From: Lewinellaceae bacterium
GTDB lineage: Bacteria; Bacteroidota; Bacteroidia; Chitinophagales; Saprospiraceae
DNA length: 64,000 nt
Direction of reading: 5' to 3'
Assembly: GCA_020636105.1 (NCBI GenBank)
Contig: JACJYL010000001.1
Span: 2,728,001-2,792,000, forward strand
Part shown: piece by piece, positions 18,082 through 26,612 of the stretch
Numbering within the stretch: position 1 is the stretch's first letter
Layout: every line of letters begins with the position of its first letter
Notes under the pieces: model-generated
Told to the model about the DNA's origin: nothing
What the model saw: the letters and a program-made list of their open reading frames with translations, nothing else
Databases searched by the model: none
Made by a program: the position numbers and the translations under genes

Positions 18082-21000
18082 ATGTCCTCATATCAGGAAA
18101 TATTGCTCTCAGAAGATCAGGCCGCAGCCATTGCAGCCGAAGCATATGGCATCACCGGACACATAAAAAAACTGGCCGGCGAGATTGATCTCAACTATAA
18201 GATTTGGAATGGGAAGGATACTCACCTACTCAAAATAAGTCGCCCCGGTGCCGACCCTGGTTACCTTGATTTTCAACAGTCTATTTTACAATTTCTGGAA
18301 GATAAAGACATCGTTTGCCCTCGCCTCATCCCCGACCTGATCGGTGCATGGAGCACTACGATCACCGATCAGACCGGCCAGGAAAGAAATGTTCGCCTGC
18401 TCTCCTGGATCCCCGGGAGGTTGTTTTCGGCGGTAAATCCGGTTACGGATGCCTTGCTGGAATCCATGGGATCTACCGCAGGAAAACTGACAAAATCATT
18501 ACAGGGATTTGACCATCCTGAAGCCCATCGCACTTTTGACTGGGATAATGCTAACGCCGCCTGGACCTTCGATCATCTGTACCTTTTCAGCGAACCCCGA
18601 AAAAGCATTATCAGTAAGTTCCAGCACAGATTTAATGCCATTCAGCCAGGATACGATATCCTTCGGAAGGCGGTGGTACACAACGATGCAAACGATAACA
18701 ACTGGATCATTTCCGATAACCTCGCTGATCCGGAAGCTTTAGCACTTGTGGACTTTGGGGATGCTGTTTATACCCAGGTGATCAATGACGTCGCTATTGC
18801 CATTGCTTACGCCGTTATGGGCAAACCAGATCCCGTGGCAGCAGCCTGCCGGTTGATAAAAGGCTACCATGACCAATACCCGCTTAAGGAAGAAGAGATT
18901 GATATGCTTTACGTGCTGATCGCTATTCGCCTGGTCATCAGCGTCACTAAATCTGCCATCAACAAGGTCAAAGAACCCGGCAACACCTACCTGCTCATCA
19001 GCGAAAAGCAGGCATGGGAGCTGCTTGAAAAATGGGCCGGAATCTCGGAGGCTTTTGCCACATTCCGTTTTCGTCATGCTTGTGGCTTTTCGCCTCATCC
19101 CAACGAGGAAGCTTTCAAAAAATGGTCGGACATGAACGTTTTTTCAGTAAAAAATATGTTCCCCACTTTAGGCGTGGAAGAAGTCGAACACATCGATCTC
19201 AGCCTGACCAGTCCATTGGTAAGTCCATACGACTCCCTGGAGGACAGCCATTTGAAATTCCAAAGGCTCCATGCAAAATATCCGAACAAACTCTTTGCCG
19301 GAGGATACCTCGAATCCAGGATATTCTACACCACCAACGCCTTTCGCAGGGAAGGCAATAGCGGATTTGAACACCGTACCAAACACATGGGAGTTGATTT
19401 TTGGATGGAGGCCGGCACCCCGCTCCATGCGTGGATGGATGGTAAAGTACATACCCTGGTCCACAACGATTACGAAAAAGATTACGGCCCCACCCTCATC
19501 CTGGAGCATGAAACTCCTTACGGATTAACCTTCTACACCCTTCATGGACATCTGAGCCTCACCAGCCTGAATCTTTTCCGGCCGGGAGATCTGGTTAAAG
19601 CCGGCGACCTTATTGCCTATATCGGAGACCTGCACGAAAACGGTGGCTGGCCCCCACACCTTCATTTCCAGATCATCCTTGAGGTGCCGGGAACTGAAGG
19701 CAACTACAATGGAGTGGCTTTTCCCAGTGAACTGGACACCTGGAGAAGCATCTGTCTCGATCCTAATTTACTTTTCAAAGAAAAAGCCCTTGAACCACAG
19801 AAGCATCCTGACCGGGAAGCACAGGTCGCTTTCCGCAAAAAACACCTCGGCAAAAGCCTGAGCCTTTCCTATCGGGAACCCCTCGACATCGCACGTGGAC
19901 AAATGCAATACCTGATCGACATCCATGGGCAAAAGTACCTGGATACAGTTAACAATGTCCCTCATGTTGGACACGAGCATCCAAGGGTCGTGAAAGCAGG
20001 GCAGGATCAGATGGCCATCCTGAACACCAATACCCGCTACCTGAACGATAAAATTATCGACTACACAAAAGCCCTGCTGGAAAAACTTCCTCCCGAGCTC
20101 TCCGTGATCCATTTTGTCAATTCAGGGAGTGAAGCCAATGAGCTGGCGCTCCGTATGGCAAGAGCGTATTCCGGACAAAAAGACATGATCGCCGTGGAAG
20201 TCGGCTATCACGGCAATACTTCCGGGTGTATTGATATCAGTTCCTACAAATTCGATGGAAAAGGAGGCCAGGGAGCTCCCCCCCATACCCATATTGTTCC
20301 GATTCCTGACAGTTTTCGTGGCAGATACCGTGGCAAATTATCCGAAACGGGAGCAGCTTATGCAAACCACATTCAACAACAAATTGAAGCGGTGCAAAAG
20401 ACTGGTCGGGGCATTGCCGGTTTCATCTGCGAGGGAATTATCAGTTGTGGCGGACAGATCGTATTGCCCGACAACTACTTAAAACTGGCCTATGATTATG
20501 TTCGTCAGGCAGGAGGGATTTGCATCTCTGATGAAGTGCAGGTTGGGTTTGGAAGAGTGGGGCACAGCTTTTGGGCTTTTGAGCTACAAGGCGTCGTCCC
20601 TGATATTGTAACCCTGGGTAAACCTATCGGCAATGGCCATCCGTTGGCAGCAGTGGCCTGCACACAGGAAGTGGCAGAAGCTTTCGCCAATGGCATGGAG
20701 TACTTCAACACTTTTGGCGGCAACCCCGTCTCCTGTGCCATCGGTCATGAAGTATTGAAAGTCATGGAAGCCGATAATCTGCAGAAAAACGCTTTGAAGG
20801 TAGGCAATTATCTCAAAGAGGAATTGGTGTCTTTAAGCAAAAAATTTCCTCTCATAGGAGATGTACGAGGCGAGGGACTATTCCTGGGTTTTGAATTGAT
20901 CGAAGATTCAGCACTAACCCCTGCCACGGCCAAGACTGATTACCTGGCCAACCGCATGAAGGAATTGGGCATCCTAATGAGTGTGGACGGTCCGTTTCAC

Positions 21001-21123
21001 AATGTGATCAAAATAAAACCTCCTTTGTGCTTCACTATGGAAAACGCAAAGGAGGTGCTGTTCAGGCTCGAACAGGTTTTAATGGAGGATTTTTGTGCCT
21101 GCCCCGGCGCTGGAGGCTCTTAG
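18082..21123 (+). CDS. Three-domain fusion: APH-type kinase, M23 peptidase-like domain, class III aminotransferase
   Basis: The 1013-residue protein joins three complete-looking domains. Residues 1-330 are an aminoglycoside/choline-kinase-type phosphotransferase with the catalytic loop HNDANDNN (His200, Asp202, Asn207) and DFGD at 224-227. Residues about 410-570 are an M23/LytM-type domain with all zinc ligands: His435 and Asp439 in HMGVD, His488/His490 in HGH, and HLH at 526-528. Residues about 590-1005 are a PLP-dependent class III aminotransferase with Asp817 in DEVQVGFGR and Lys847 in LGKPIGNGHP. There is no signal peptide. Related mammalian proteins are hydroxylysine kinase and the phospholyases of the AGXT2L group, which act in sequence on a phosphorylated amino alcohol; by analogy the protein may phosphorylate an amino compound and then eliminate phosphate and ammonia. 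Why an M23 fold sits in the middle is unclear. It is monocistronic. Confidence 0.9.
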   Translation: MSSYQEILLSEDQAAAIAAEAYGITGHIKKLAGEIDLNYKIWNGKDTHLLKISRPGADPGYLDFQQSILQFLEDKDIVCPRLIPDLIGAWSTTITDQTGQERNVRLLSWIPGRLFSAVNPVTDALLESMGSTAGKLTKSLQGFDHPEAHRTFDWDNANAAWTFDHLYLFSEPRKSIISKFQHRFNAIQPGYDILRKAVVHNDANDNNWIISDNLADPEALALVDFGDAVYTQVINDVAIAIAYAVMGKPDPVAAACRLIKGYHDQYPLKEEEIDMLYVLIAIRLVISVTKSAINKVKEPGNTYLLISEKQAWELLEKWAGISEAFATFRFRHACGFSPHPNEEAFKKWSDMNVFSVKNMFPTLGVEEVEHIDLSLTSPLVSPYDSLEDSHLKFQRLHAKYPNKLFAGGYLESRIFYTTNAFRREGNSGFEHRTKHMGVDFWMEAGTPLHAWMDGKVHTLVHNDYEKDYGPTLILEHETPYGLTFYTLHGHLSLTSLNLFRPGDLVKAGDLIAYIGDLHENGGWPPHLHFQIILEVPGTEGNYNGVAFPSELDTWRSICLDPNLLFKEKALEPQKHPDREAQVAFRKKHLGKSLSLSYREPLDIARGQMQYLIDIHGQKYLDTVNNVPHVGHEHPRVVKAGQDQMAILNTNTRYLNDKIIDYTKALLEKLPPELSVIHFVNSGSEANELALRMARAYSGQKDMIAVEVGYHGNTSGCIDISSYKFDGKGGQGAPPHTHIVPIPDSFRGRYRGKLSETGAAYANHIQQQIEAVQKTGRGIAGFICEGIISCGGQIVLPDNYLKLAYDYVRQAGGICISDEVQVGFGRVGHSFWAFELQGVVPDIVTLGKPIGNGHPLAAVACTQEVAEAFANGMEYFNTFGGNPVSCAIGHEVLKVMEADNLQKNALKVGNYLKEELVSLSKKFPLIGDVRGEGLFLGFELIEDSALTPATAKTDYLANRMKELGILMSVDGPFHNVIKIKPPLCFTMENAKEVLFRLEQVLMEDFCACPGAGGS

Positions 21124-21224
21124 TTTCCATTACGTAAAATGATTGTTATTTTAATATAGTTTCACGGAGCAACATTGAAACCACATTGAAACCATTTAGT
21201 ACTACCCCACCATTGCCATCTGCA

Positions 21225-21842
21225 TTAGCTATCAGACCTTCCCTCCGGATCTTCGCCCCTTCCTGAGTAATAATTGGTCAAAATGGATTTCATTTCCTTT
21301 TTTCCTTGAGAGATTTCACGGATCTCTTCCCACATTTCATGGCCGATGAGGTGTCGGAGGGGTTGCTCCAATACCGGAATTCTGTCAAAGACATTCAGCA
21401 GCTTCTTGTCCCAGACTTTATAGTATTTCAACAGGTCATCAGGATAAACGACCTTCCTACGGGTTCCTTCATTGATGCCCCGGAAGGGGGTCATAATATT
21501 CAGGTACCCGTAATCATCGGTAAGCTGTTCTCCCGGATGAATATCCCTGATCGCAATTTCAAAATCGTATGCGGTGGTCAGGCAGTTGGAATTAAAGCTG
21601 TGGTTGACAAAGCGGGCATTGTCCCAGCAAAGCACAAAATTTCCATTGTTGTTTCGGAAGGTATAGGTGTCCAGGATATTTTGATACACAGGCTCCAAAC
21701 GCTGGAATTCCAGGGGGCTGAACTCCCGGTCCAACTTGTCTAATACCCAGGTGATCGTACCGGCCGGGATGAATTCCGTAGCGACTACGCCATACCCCAC
21801 GTCATTGCTGATGAATTTAAGTTCTGTTTTTGGATGGATCAT
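21225..21842 (-). CDS. SET domain-containing protein (putative protein-lysine methyltransferase)
   Basis: The 205-residue protein is a compact SET domain. It has the N-terminal GYGVVATEFIPAGTI segment, the SAM-binding RFVNHSFNSNC (78-87, Asn80-His81) and the C-terminal block IHPGEQLTDDYGY (101-113), where the Tyr of DYG is the usual catalytic residue. The post-SET zinc site found in many eukaryotic members is not evident. SET proteins transfer methyl groups to protein lysines; bacterial targets are mostly unknown. It is cytosolic and apparently single-gene. Whether this copy came from horizontal transfer cannot be judged here. Confidence 0.88.
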   Translation of the reverse strand: MIHPKTELKFISNDVGYGVVATEFIPAGTITWVLDKLDREFSPLEFQRLEPVYQNILDTYTFRNNNGNFVLCWDNARFVNHSFNSNCLTTAYDFEIAIRDIHPGEQLTDDYGYLNIMTPFRGINEGTRRKVVYPDDLLKYYKVWDKKLLNVFDRIPVLEQPLRHLIGHEMWEEIREISQGKKEMKSILTNYYSGRGEDPEGRSDS

Positions 21843-22161
21843 TTTAAATAAATTTGGATTTTTTTTATTTTAAACTTTAGAAGGCAATATTTAACAGTGT
21901 ACCTGAAAAGAAGTGTTTACAAGTAACCTTTGGGTACCCGAAATGGGGCCAAACAAGTAATATTTCAACCTCTTAACCTCCAGTTCCATGTACACCAGGA
22001 TACCCCCTGACGGATCAAATTTTCCATCAGAAGAGATCAGATGTACATTAACTAACTTTTCAAGCGTGTGAAACAAATTGGGTGTGAAAGGATATCATCA
22101 TCGGTGATAAAGTGCCCGGGCGATCCTTTGTCGCGGTCGGCACTCAGCTTTTGATGAGTCT
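21843..22161. other. 319-base spacer without a supported gene
   Basis: The spacer is AT-rich at 21843-21890. A 61-codon stretch starting with TTG lies on the minus strand at 21891-22076; it has no recognisable motif and is cut by a TGA directly upstream. It might be a decayed gene end but I cannot support a call. No hairpin with T-tail was seen. Confidence 0.5.
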
Positions 22162-22776
22162 TTAGTCCAGGGGGGCCCAGCTTACGGGCCTACTATCCGA
22201 AAAATTCGCATATACAGCATATTTCGCAAGGGATTCAAATGAATATTTTTTCCGCAGATTCTCATGCCGTTTCATTTGAACGGCTTCGGTATTCAGGGGA
22301 TCAATTTTATATTTTCCGTCTTGTTCGACAAAACGAATGAGTACGACTTTTGCCCCTCCCTCGTACATTTTGGTTTCCATTTTGGGGTTGGGGGTATACA
22401 TACGATCAGCAGTGTACGCCATCGGAAAATTCCTGCGGCCGGGAATGTCCCAAGCCCGAAGAATTTCTTTAATATCTCCGGAGCGCAACAAGGATTTTGG
22501 CAAGGCATTTTTCAATCCCAGGATTCTGAGTTGCTGAGGAGGAGGCAATTGAGCAACCCCCTGGCTGTCCAGTGTTATCGCCTTATTGACTTCCTCTCCA
22601 AAAGCTTTGAGGTAGGCTGCGGAATACATCGCGTAACGTTCCTCGAAATTATCAGATTTGCCTTTGTAGGATTGATTGTATTTGGTAAGCATTTCCTTTA
22701 GCTCAGCATTATTTAGTTCTTTTTTACAGGAAAAAAACCCTATAATCAACAAAGAAAAAAAGAAAAGCTTATTCAT
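22162..22776 (-). CDS. Lipoprotein of unknown function
   Basis: From the ATG at 22776 the 204-residue product has a lipoprotein signal with Cys17 in GFFSC followed by KKE. An upstream in-frame start at 22815 would add 13 residues before the hydrophobic stretch and is less likely. The mature part is basic and mixed in structure, with a Tyr/Arg-rich block (AYTADRMYTPNPKMETKMYE) that I do not recognise. The distal part (VVLIRFVEQDGKYKIDPL) resembles the beta strands of small periplasmic NTF2-like or lumazine-type domains, but that is weak. It is probably anchored in a membrane facing the periplasm; function unknown. Confidence 0.7.
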   Translation of the reverse strand: MNKLFFFSLLIIGFFSCKKELNNAELKEMLTKYNQSYKGKSDNFEERYAMYSAAYLKAFGEEVNKAITLDSQGVAQLPPPQQLRILGLKNALPKSLLRSGDIKEILRAWDIPGRRNFPMAYTADRMYTPNPKMETKMYEGGAKVVLIRFVEQDGKYKIDPLNTEAVQMKRHENLRKKYSFESLAKYAVYANFSDSRPVSWAPLD

Positions 22777-22917
22777 ACCTTTAACACGTTTCTTACCCAA
22801 AAATGCTGTTTGCATTTCAGGGTCAAATATTCATAAATAAATTGAATGTATGCAAATATATTTTTCGAAAAGGAAAGGAAAATAATCCAATATAAATAGT
22901 TCTTTTCTATTAAGTTT

Positions 22918-23451
22918 TTACGAATACTTCCCATACCCCTCAATCTTATCCAATAACCGCTCATGAAGATACTCATTTTTTTCGGTGAGTTCCATAGCGA
23001 TGAATTTTGCTTCTTGCAGATAAGCCGCAATTTTTTCTTCCGACCAATGTGAAGGAGGTGTTTGAAGGTTGGTGATCCTGTCCGCAAGCTTTACCATGCC
23101 TACTTCCCTCGGCTCCTCGTTTATCCGTTTCAGGCTATCCTGCATTTTTTCGATTTTGGAAGCGAGGCTTTCATTTTTCGTAAGGGCCTGAACGCCACGG
23201 GCCACCTCTTCACCAAATAACTCTTTCACCTCTTCAAAACCGGTAGGTGTATCTTCGAGGACATCGTGAAGAATAGCTACCTGAACGGCAAAATCAAGAT
23301 CAAAATCATTCGATTGTTTATGAGCTATAATAATTTCCATGGAAACGTTGGCCAGGTGCAGCAGGTAATTGGCCCGGGTGCCCGGTACTTTTTGGTCGTG
23401 GTGCTTTTCGCCGGCAAACTTCATGGCTTTTTGATAATAGTCTTGTGTCAT
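22918..23451 (-). CDS. HD-domain hydrolase of the stand-alone ppGpp hydrolase (MESH1/RelA-SpoT HD) type
   Basis: The 177-residue protein contains a metal-dependent HD phosphohydrolase domain with His32, the HD pair at 62-63 in AILHDVLEDT, and the downstream Asp in VKLADRITNLQ. The EDT and KLADR.TNL segments match the hydrolase half of RelA/SpoT proteins. No synthetase domain follows, so it resembles the small alarmone hydrolases (MESH1-like) that cleave (p)ppGpp or related nucleotides. It is cytosolic and probably manganese dependent. It lies alone, between a lipoprotein gene and a fucosidase. Alternative substrates such as NADPH have been described for MESH1, so ppGpp specificity is inferred. 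Confidence 0.85.
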   Translation of the reverse strand: MTQDYYQKAMKFAGEKHHDQKVPGTRANYLLHLANVSMEIIIAHKQSNDFDLDFAVQVAILHDVLEDTPTGFEEVKELFGEEVARGVQALTKNESLASKIEKMQDSLKRINEEPREVGMVKLADRITNLQTPPSHWSEEKIAAYLQEAKFIAMELTEKNEYLHERLLDKIEGYGKYS

Positions 23452-23547
23452 TTTTATTTTTTCCGGTCTGGAGCTTGTAAAAAAAACAAAACCCGTTTAA
23501 ATCCGTCCAATTCGTTCCATTCGCGTTCTATAATGTCTCTTTGGAAC

Positions 23548-23578
23548 CTGCCTTTGCCTACAAGCAGGCACGGGCAAA
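23548..23578. repeat. Small palindromic spacer element
   Basis: Two overlapping hairpins are possible: CCTGC (23548-23552) with GCAGG (23564-23568), and TTTGCC (23553-23558) with GGCAAA (23573-23578). It resembles the CCTGC...GCAGG elements at 26318-26344 and 26461-26484. Confidence 0.5.
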
Positions 23579-23593
23579 AGCGATAAAACCCAC

Positions 23594-25072
23594 CTATTTC
23601 AAAGCCGAAATCTTCAGTGTCCAGACAAAATCTGACGGCGGGGCCTTCTGCAATCCTTTCGGAATCGTCACCGTAAAACCACTACCTTCCGTTTTCCATT
23701 TTAAGGATTTTTGGCTTCCCAAAAGAGTTACCGTAGCACCGTCTGCCGGCTGATGAGAAGGGATCGTAATGGTTTCAGGCATGGTAGTTTCTCCTTCTTT
23801 ACAGAGATAAAAAAAGTAAACGTTACCATTGTCCTGTTGTGTCATACAAATATTGTCCACTTTATAAGGCGGCAGGACTTTACTGTTGTAAATGCCTTCG
23901 CTGTTGATATTCATCCAGCGGCCAAATTCCTGCAGCAGATCGTAGGCACCCTGCTGCCAGTCGCCTTCCGGAGTAGGAGCGATATTCAATAAGAGGTTGC
24001 CCCCTTTTGCGACAATATCTACCAGCATTTGTATGCCCTCTCTGCCGCTCATGTATTTAGCATCTTTGGTATGGGACCAGCCGCCGCCGGAGATGATACA
24101 GGATTCCCATGGATAGGGCAATTCTTTTTCCGGAACCCTGTTTTCAGGCGTAAGGTAATTTTGATTCTTTCCGTAAACCGCCCGATCGACAACGATCAGT
24201 CCCGGTTGTTTTTCACGCACTTTCTCCACCAGTTCATCCATTTTAATGTCCTGGTTGATGATCCTGTGGGTGATGTATCCGTTTTCCTTTTCCTTAAGTA
24301 CCTGTTCGTACCAACTTACGATCTCGCTTTTGGGCGTTTTAGCCACCCAGCCACCATCGAGCCAAAGGATATCCATCTTGCCGTAATCCGTCATCAATTC
24401 CAGAATCTGGTTGTGGGTAAATTCGATGAACTTGTTCCATTTTTCCGGATTGGCTTCCGGTTCGTAGTTGACGTTCCGGTCACGCGGCGGGTATTGTGGA
24501 TCCCAGTAATAGGGCGTATTCCAGTCGGGTTTGGAAAAATAGGCTCCTGTCCAAAGACCTTCACTCCGGAAGGCATTGAAAATTTCTTTGGCGATATTTT
24601 TCCTTGGGTTGGCAGAAAACGGACATGCCGGATCCGTAACCTTGTAATCGGTGTATTTGCTATCAAACATGCAAAAACCATCGTGGTGTTTGGTGGTAAA
24701 AACCACGTATTTCATACCAGCGGCTTTGGCGGCTTTGGCCCATTTCTCAGGAGCAAAATCCACGGGATTGAACGTATTTTTCAATGCCTCATACTCCTGT
24801 TTGTACAGAAAATAATTATCGGGATGGGATCCCATTTTCCTTTCGCACCACCCGTATTCTTCCGGGCACAAAGACCAGGATTCCACAATGCCCCATTGGC
24901 TATAGGTACCCCAATGCATTAAAAGTCCGAATTTAATATCCTGCCATTGATTCAGTTTTTCAAGTACAAGCGGGTCCGTTTCCGGAACATAACGTTCCTC
25001 CTCGTGTCCCTGGGCAAAGGCAATGCCGGGAATCCCCAAAACGAGGATCAACAGGAAGTCTACGATCTTCAT
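23594..25072 (-). CDS. Alpha-L-fucosidase, GH29
   Basis: This 492-residue exported enzyme has a signal peptide (about 20 residues, ending GIAFA). The GH29 barrel shows KFGLLMHWGTYSQWG (48-62), the HHDGF motif (129-133) and the catalytic nucleophile Asp239 in ILWLDGGW. The last 80 residues form a small beta domain, as usual. It releases terminal L-fucose from glycans such as algal fucans or animal glycoconjugates. It starts 17 bases after the stop of the zinc-ribbon protein gene at 25090-25410 on the same strand, so they share a transcript. No T9SS tail or lipobox is seen, which suggests a periplasmic location. Confidence 0.95.
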   Translation of the reverse strand: MKIVDFLLILVLGIPGIAFAQGHEEERYVPETDPLVLEKLNQWQDIKFGLLMHWGTYSQWGIVESWSLCPEEYGWCERKMGSHPDNYFLYKQEYEALKNTFNPVDFAPEKWAKAAKAAGMKYVVFTTKHHDGFCMFDSKYTDYKVTDPACPFSANPRKNIAKEIFNAFRSEGLWTGAYFSKPDWNTPYYWDPQYPPRDRNVNYEPEANPEKWNKFIEFTHNQILELMTDYGKMDILWLDGGWVAKTPKSEIVSWYEQVLKEKENGYITHRIINQDIKMDELVEKVREKQPGLIVVDRAVYGKNQNYLTPENRVPEKELPYPWESCIISGGGWSHTKDAKYMSGREGIQMLVDIVAKGGNLLLNIAPTPEGDWQQGAYDLLQEFGRWMNINSEGIYNSKVLPPYKVDNICMTQQDNGNVYFFYLCKEGETTMPETITIPSHQPADGATVTLLGSQKSLKWKTEGSGFTVTIPKGLQKAPPSDFVWTLKISALK

Positions 25073-25089
25073 CTTTAAATTTTTTATGA

Positions 25090-25410
25090 TTATTTCTTTT
25101 TTTCTTTTTCTTCCAGGGTTTCGATCACCTTTTTGAACATGGTGCTCTCTTCTTCTTGTGTCTGGGAATACAAATTAGAGATATTCCGGCCACCGGAAAA
25201 ATCCCCGTTACGGTGCAGGCTCCTGATAAAGGATTCGTATCCTTTGCCGTTGTGATAGTACCCCAGGGGGGCTAATTTATAGCTGGCTACAAATTCCTTG
25301 CAATCATTACATTCCACAAAAACCCGGTCGGGTTCCCCTTCCTTACGGTAGAGGATATTGCGCATATTAGTCGATTGGCAGGACTGACAGTGTTGAACGT
25401 GAATTTCCAT
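25090..25410 (-). CDS. Small zinc-ribbon-like protein, function unknown
   Basis: The 106-residue protein has paired CxxC motifs at Cys8/Cys11 and Cys34/Cys37, which suggest one bound zinc ion in a ribbon fold. The middle section (LAPLGYYHNGKGYESFIRSLHRNG) is conserved-looking but I cannot name the family, and the end is a charged helix rich in Glu/Lys. It has no signal peptide. It lies 17 bases upstream of the fucosidase gene on the same strand; the link may be only transcriptional. Confidence 0.75.
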   Translation of the reverse strand: MEIHVQHCQSCQSTNMRNILYRKEGEPDRVFVECNDCKEFVASYKLAPLGYYHNGKGYESFIRSLHRNGDFSGGRNISNLYSQTQEEESTMFKKVIETLEEKEKKK

Positions 25411-25565
25411 AAATCACTATTTATTGGCTTCTAAAAGAATAAAGGTACATAAAAATTACTCTCCGCAAAAGTCAATATGAAGGCTAAAACCGTTATATTT
25501 TCATCCAAAATACCGAGGGTTTCTCCTTTAGTTTTATCTTGGCTCGTCAATTAATCAGGTATATC

Positions 25566-26135
25566 ATGAAAGATGTCAAAATAGTGTGCATGGGCGACAG
25601 CCTTACAGAAGGTTACGAGATCAACCCGGCCAAAAGGTGGAGTGATCTTTTGAGTCGGAAAATGGGAATCGAATTCATCAACAGCGGTATTTCCGGAGAC
25701 ACAACAGGGGGAATGCTGGCCCGGTTCCAACCCATGGTGGTAGCCCATCAACCCACGCATGTTATCATCATGGGAGGCACCAACGACCTGTGGATCAACC
25801 TTCCCGATGAACTCATCCTCAGCAATATTCTTGCGATGACACGACAAGCCAATTACCATGAAATTATTCCCATCATCGGTATCCCTACACCGTATTTCTT
25901 CGAGGATTCGCCATTGGCTGAAAGCATATTTATCACCGACCGCAAATTAAGTGACCGCATCGATATCTTTTGTGAAAAACTAAGACAATTTGCCCGGGAA
26001 GACGAACACCCGGTCATTGATTTTTCCGTCAACATGACCCGTGACCTTTTCCAGGAAGACGGGGTGCACCCCAATGAAAAGGGGCAGGAGGTGATGGCCG
26101 AACAAGCGCTAATCGCCTTGAAAAATATTTTTTGA
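25566..26135 (+). CDS. SGNH/GDSL-family hydrolase
   Basis: From the ATG at 25566 the 189-residue protein is a classic SGNH hydrolase: block I GDSLTEG with nucleophile Ser12, block II GISGDTTGG, block III GGTNDLW, and block V with Asp165 and His168 in DGVHPNEKG. Such enzymes are esterases, acyl-CoA thioesterases/lysophospholipases or carbohydrate deacetylases. The similarity in size and motifs to TesA-type arylesterases is clear, but there is no signal peptide, so the substrate is probably intracellular. An upstream start at 25539 would add nine residues. It is a single-gene plus-strand unit diverging from the fucosidase operon. Confidence 0.9.
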   Translation: MKDVKIVCMGDSLTEGYEINPAKRWSDLLSRKMGIEFINSGISGDTTGGMLARFQPMVVAHQPTHVIIMGGTNDLWINLPDELILSNILAMTRQANYHEIIPIIGIPTPYFFEDSPLAESIFITDRKLSDRIDIFCEKLRQFAREDEHPVIDFSVNMTRDLFQEDGVHPNEKGQEVMAEQALIALKNIF

Positions 26136-26505
26136 GTAATGTTTAAAAAATAATTTCTCCATTTCCATTACGCGCCCCCGGCCCCTAAAAGGTAGCACCC
26201 ACAGTTATTATTTGACTGTTTATAAGAGAACAGGAAAACATGAGTTCATCCCGAATTTTCAAAAACTGTCTGAACTAGAAATTTTTTGATTATTTGAAGT
26301 ATTTTTTAAATGTAAAACCTGCTTGCAGACGCAGGAAGGCAGGTGTAAAAGTGAGTGGGCAAAAGGTTTCGGTTTTGGAAAAAAGTCATTTTTTGTCGCA
26401 AAACACCTAACCCACGACCCAAACACTTCTAAATTTTGCGGTTACTTGTTTTATACCTTGCCTGCTGCCGCGACGGAAGGCAGGTTTTGCGGTTTATCTC
26501 TTTTG
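26136..26505. other. 370-base noncoding spacer with paired palindromes
   Basis: No gene is supported. It contains CATCCCGAATTT at 26247-26258, which matches one arm of the terminator hairpin at 26516-26551, and two related palindromes, ACCTGC...GCAGGT at 26318-26344 and CCTGC...GCAGG at 26461-26484, with GGAAGGCAGG in common. The 117 bases between the palindromes are AT-rich and unrecognised. Confidence 0.55.
26318..26484. repeat. Pair of related CCTGC/GCAGG palindromes bounding 117 bases
   Basis: Copy 1 is at 26318-26344 and copy 2 at 26461-26484. Both have a CCTGCttgc- or CCTGCtgcc-type left arm and end GGAAGGCAGG. They could be the ends of a tiny mobile element or two copies of a dispersed palindrome. 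Confidence 0.5.
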
Positions 26506-26551
26506 TAAAAGAAAAATCCCGAATTTTATCTGATTAGATGAAATTCGGGAT
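26506..26551 (-). terminator. Intrinsic terminator of the S9 peptidase gene
   Basis: On the minus strand a 16-pair stem (arms 26516-26531 and 26536-26551, one G-T wobble, loop of four) starts 61 bases after the S9 peptidase stop and is followed by TTTTTCTTTT. This is a standard rho-independent terminator. Confidence 0.85.
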
Positions 26552-26612
26552 GACTCACGTTTCCATGCCGCTTTACCTCATTATCGCATTATTGCATTTT
26601 GGCATTAGAGAA

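Noticed and set aside
21891..22076. 61-codon minus-strand frame in a spacer
   Set aside because: It begins with TTG just after a TGA and has no recognisable family; it could be a decayed end but cannot be supported.
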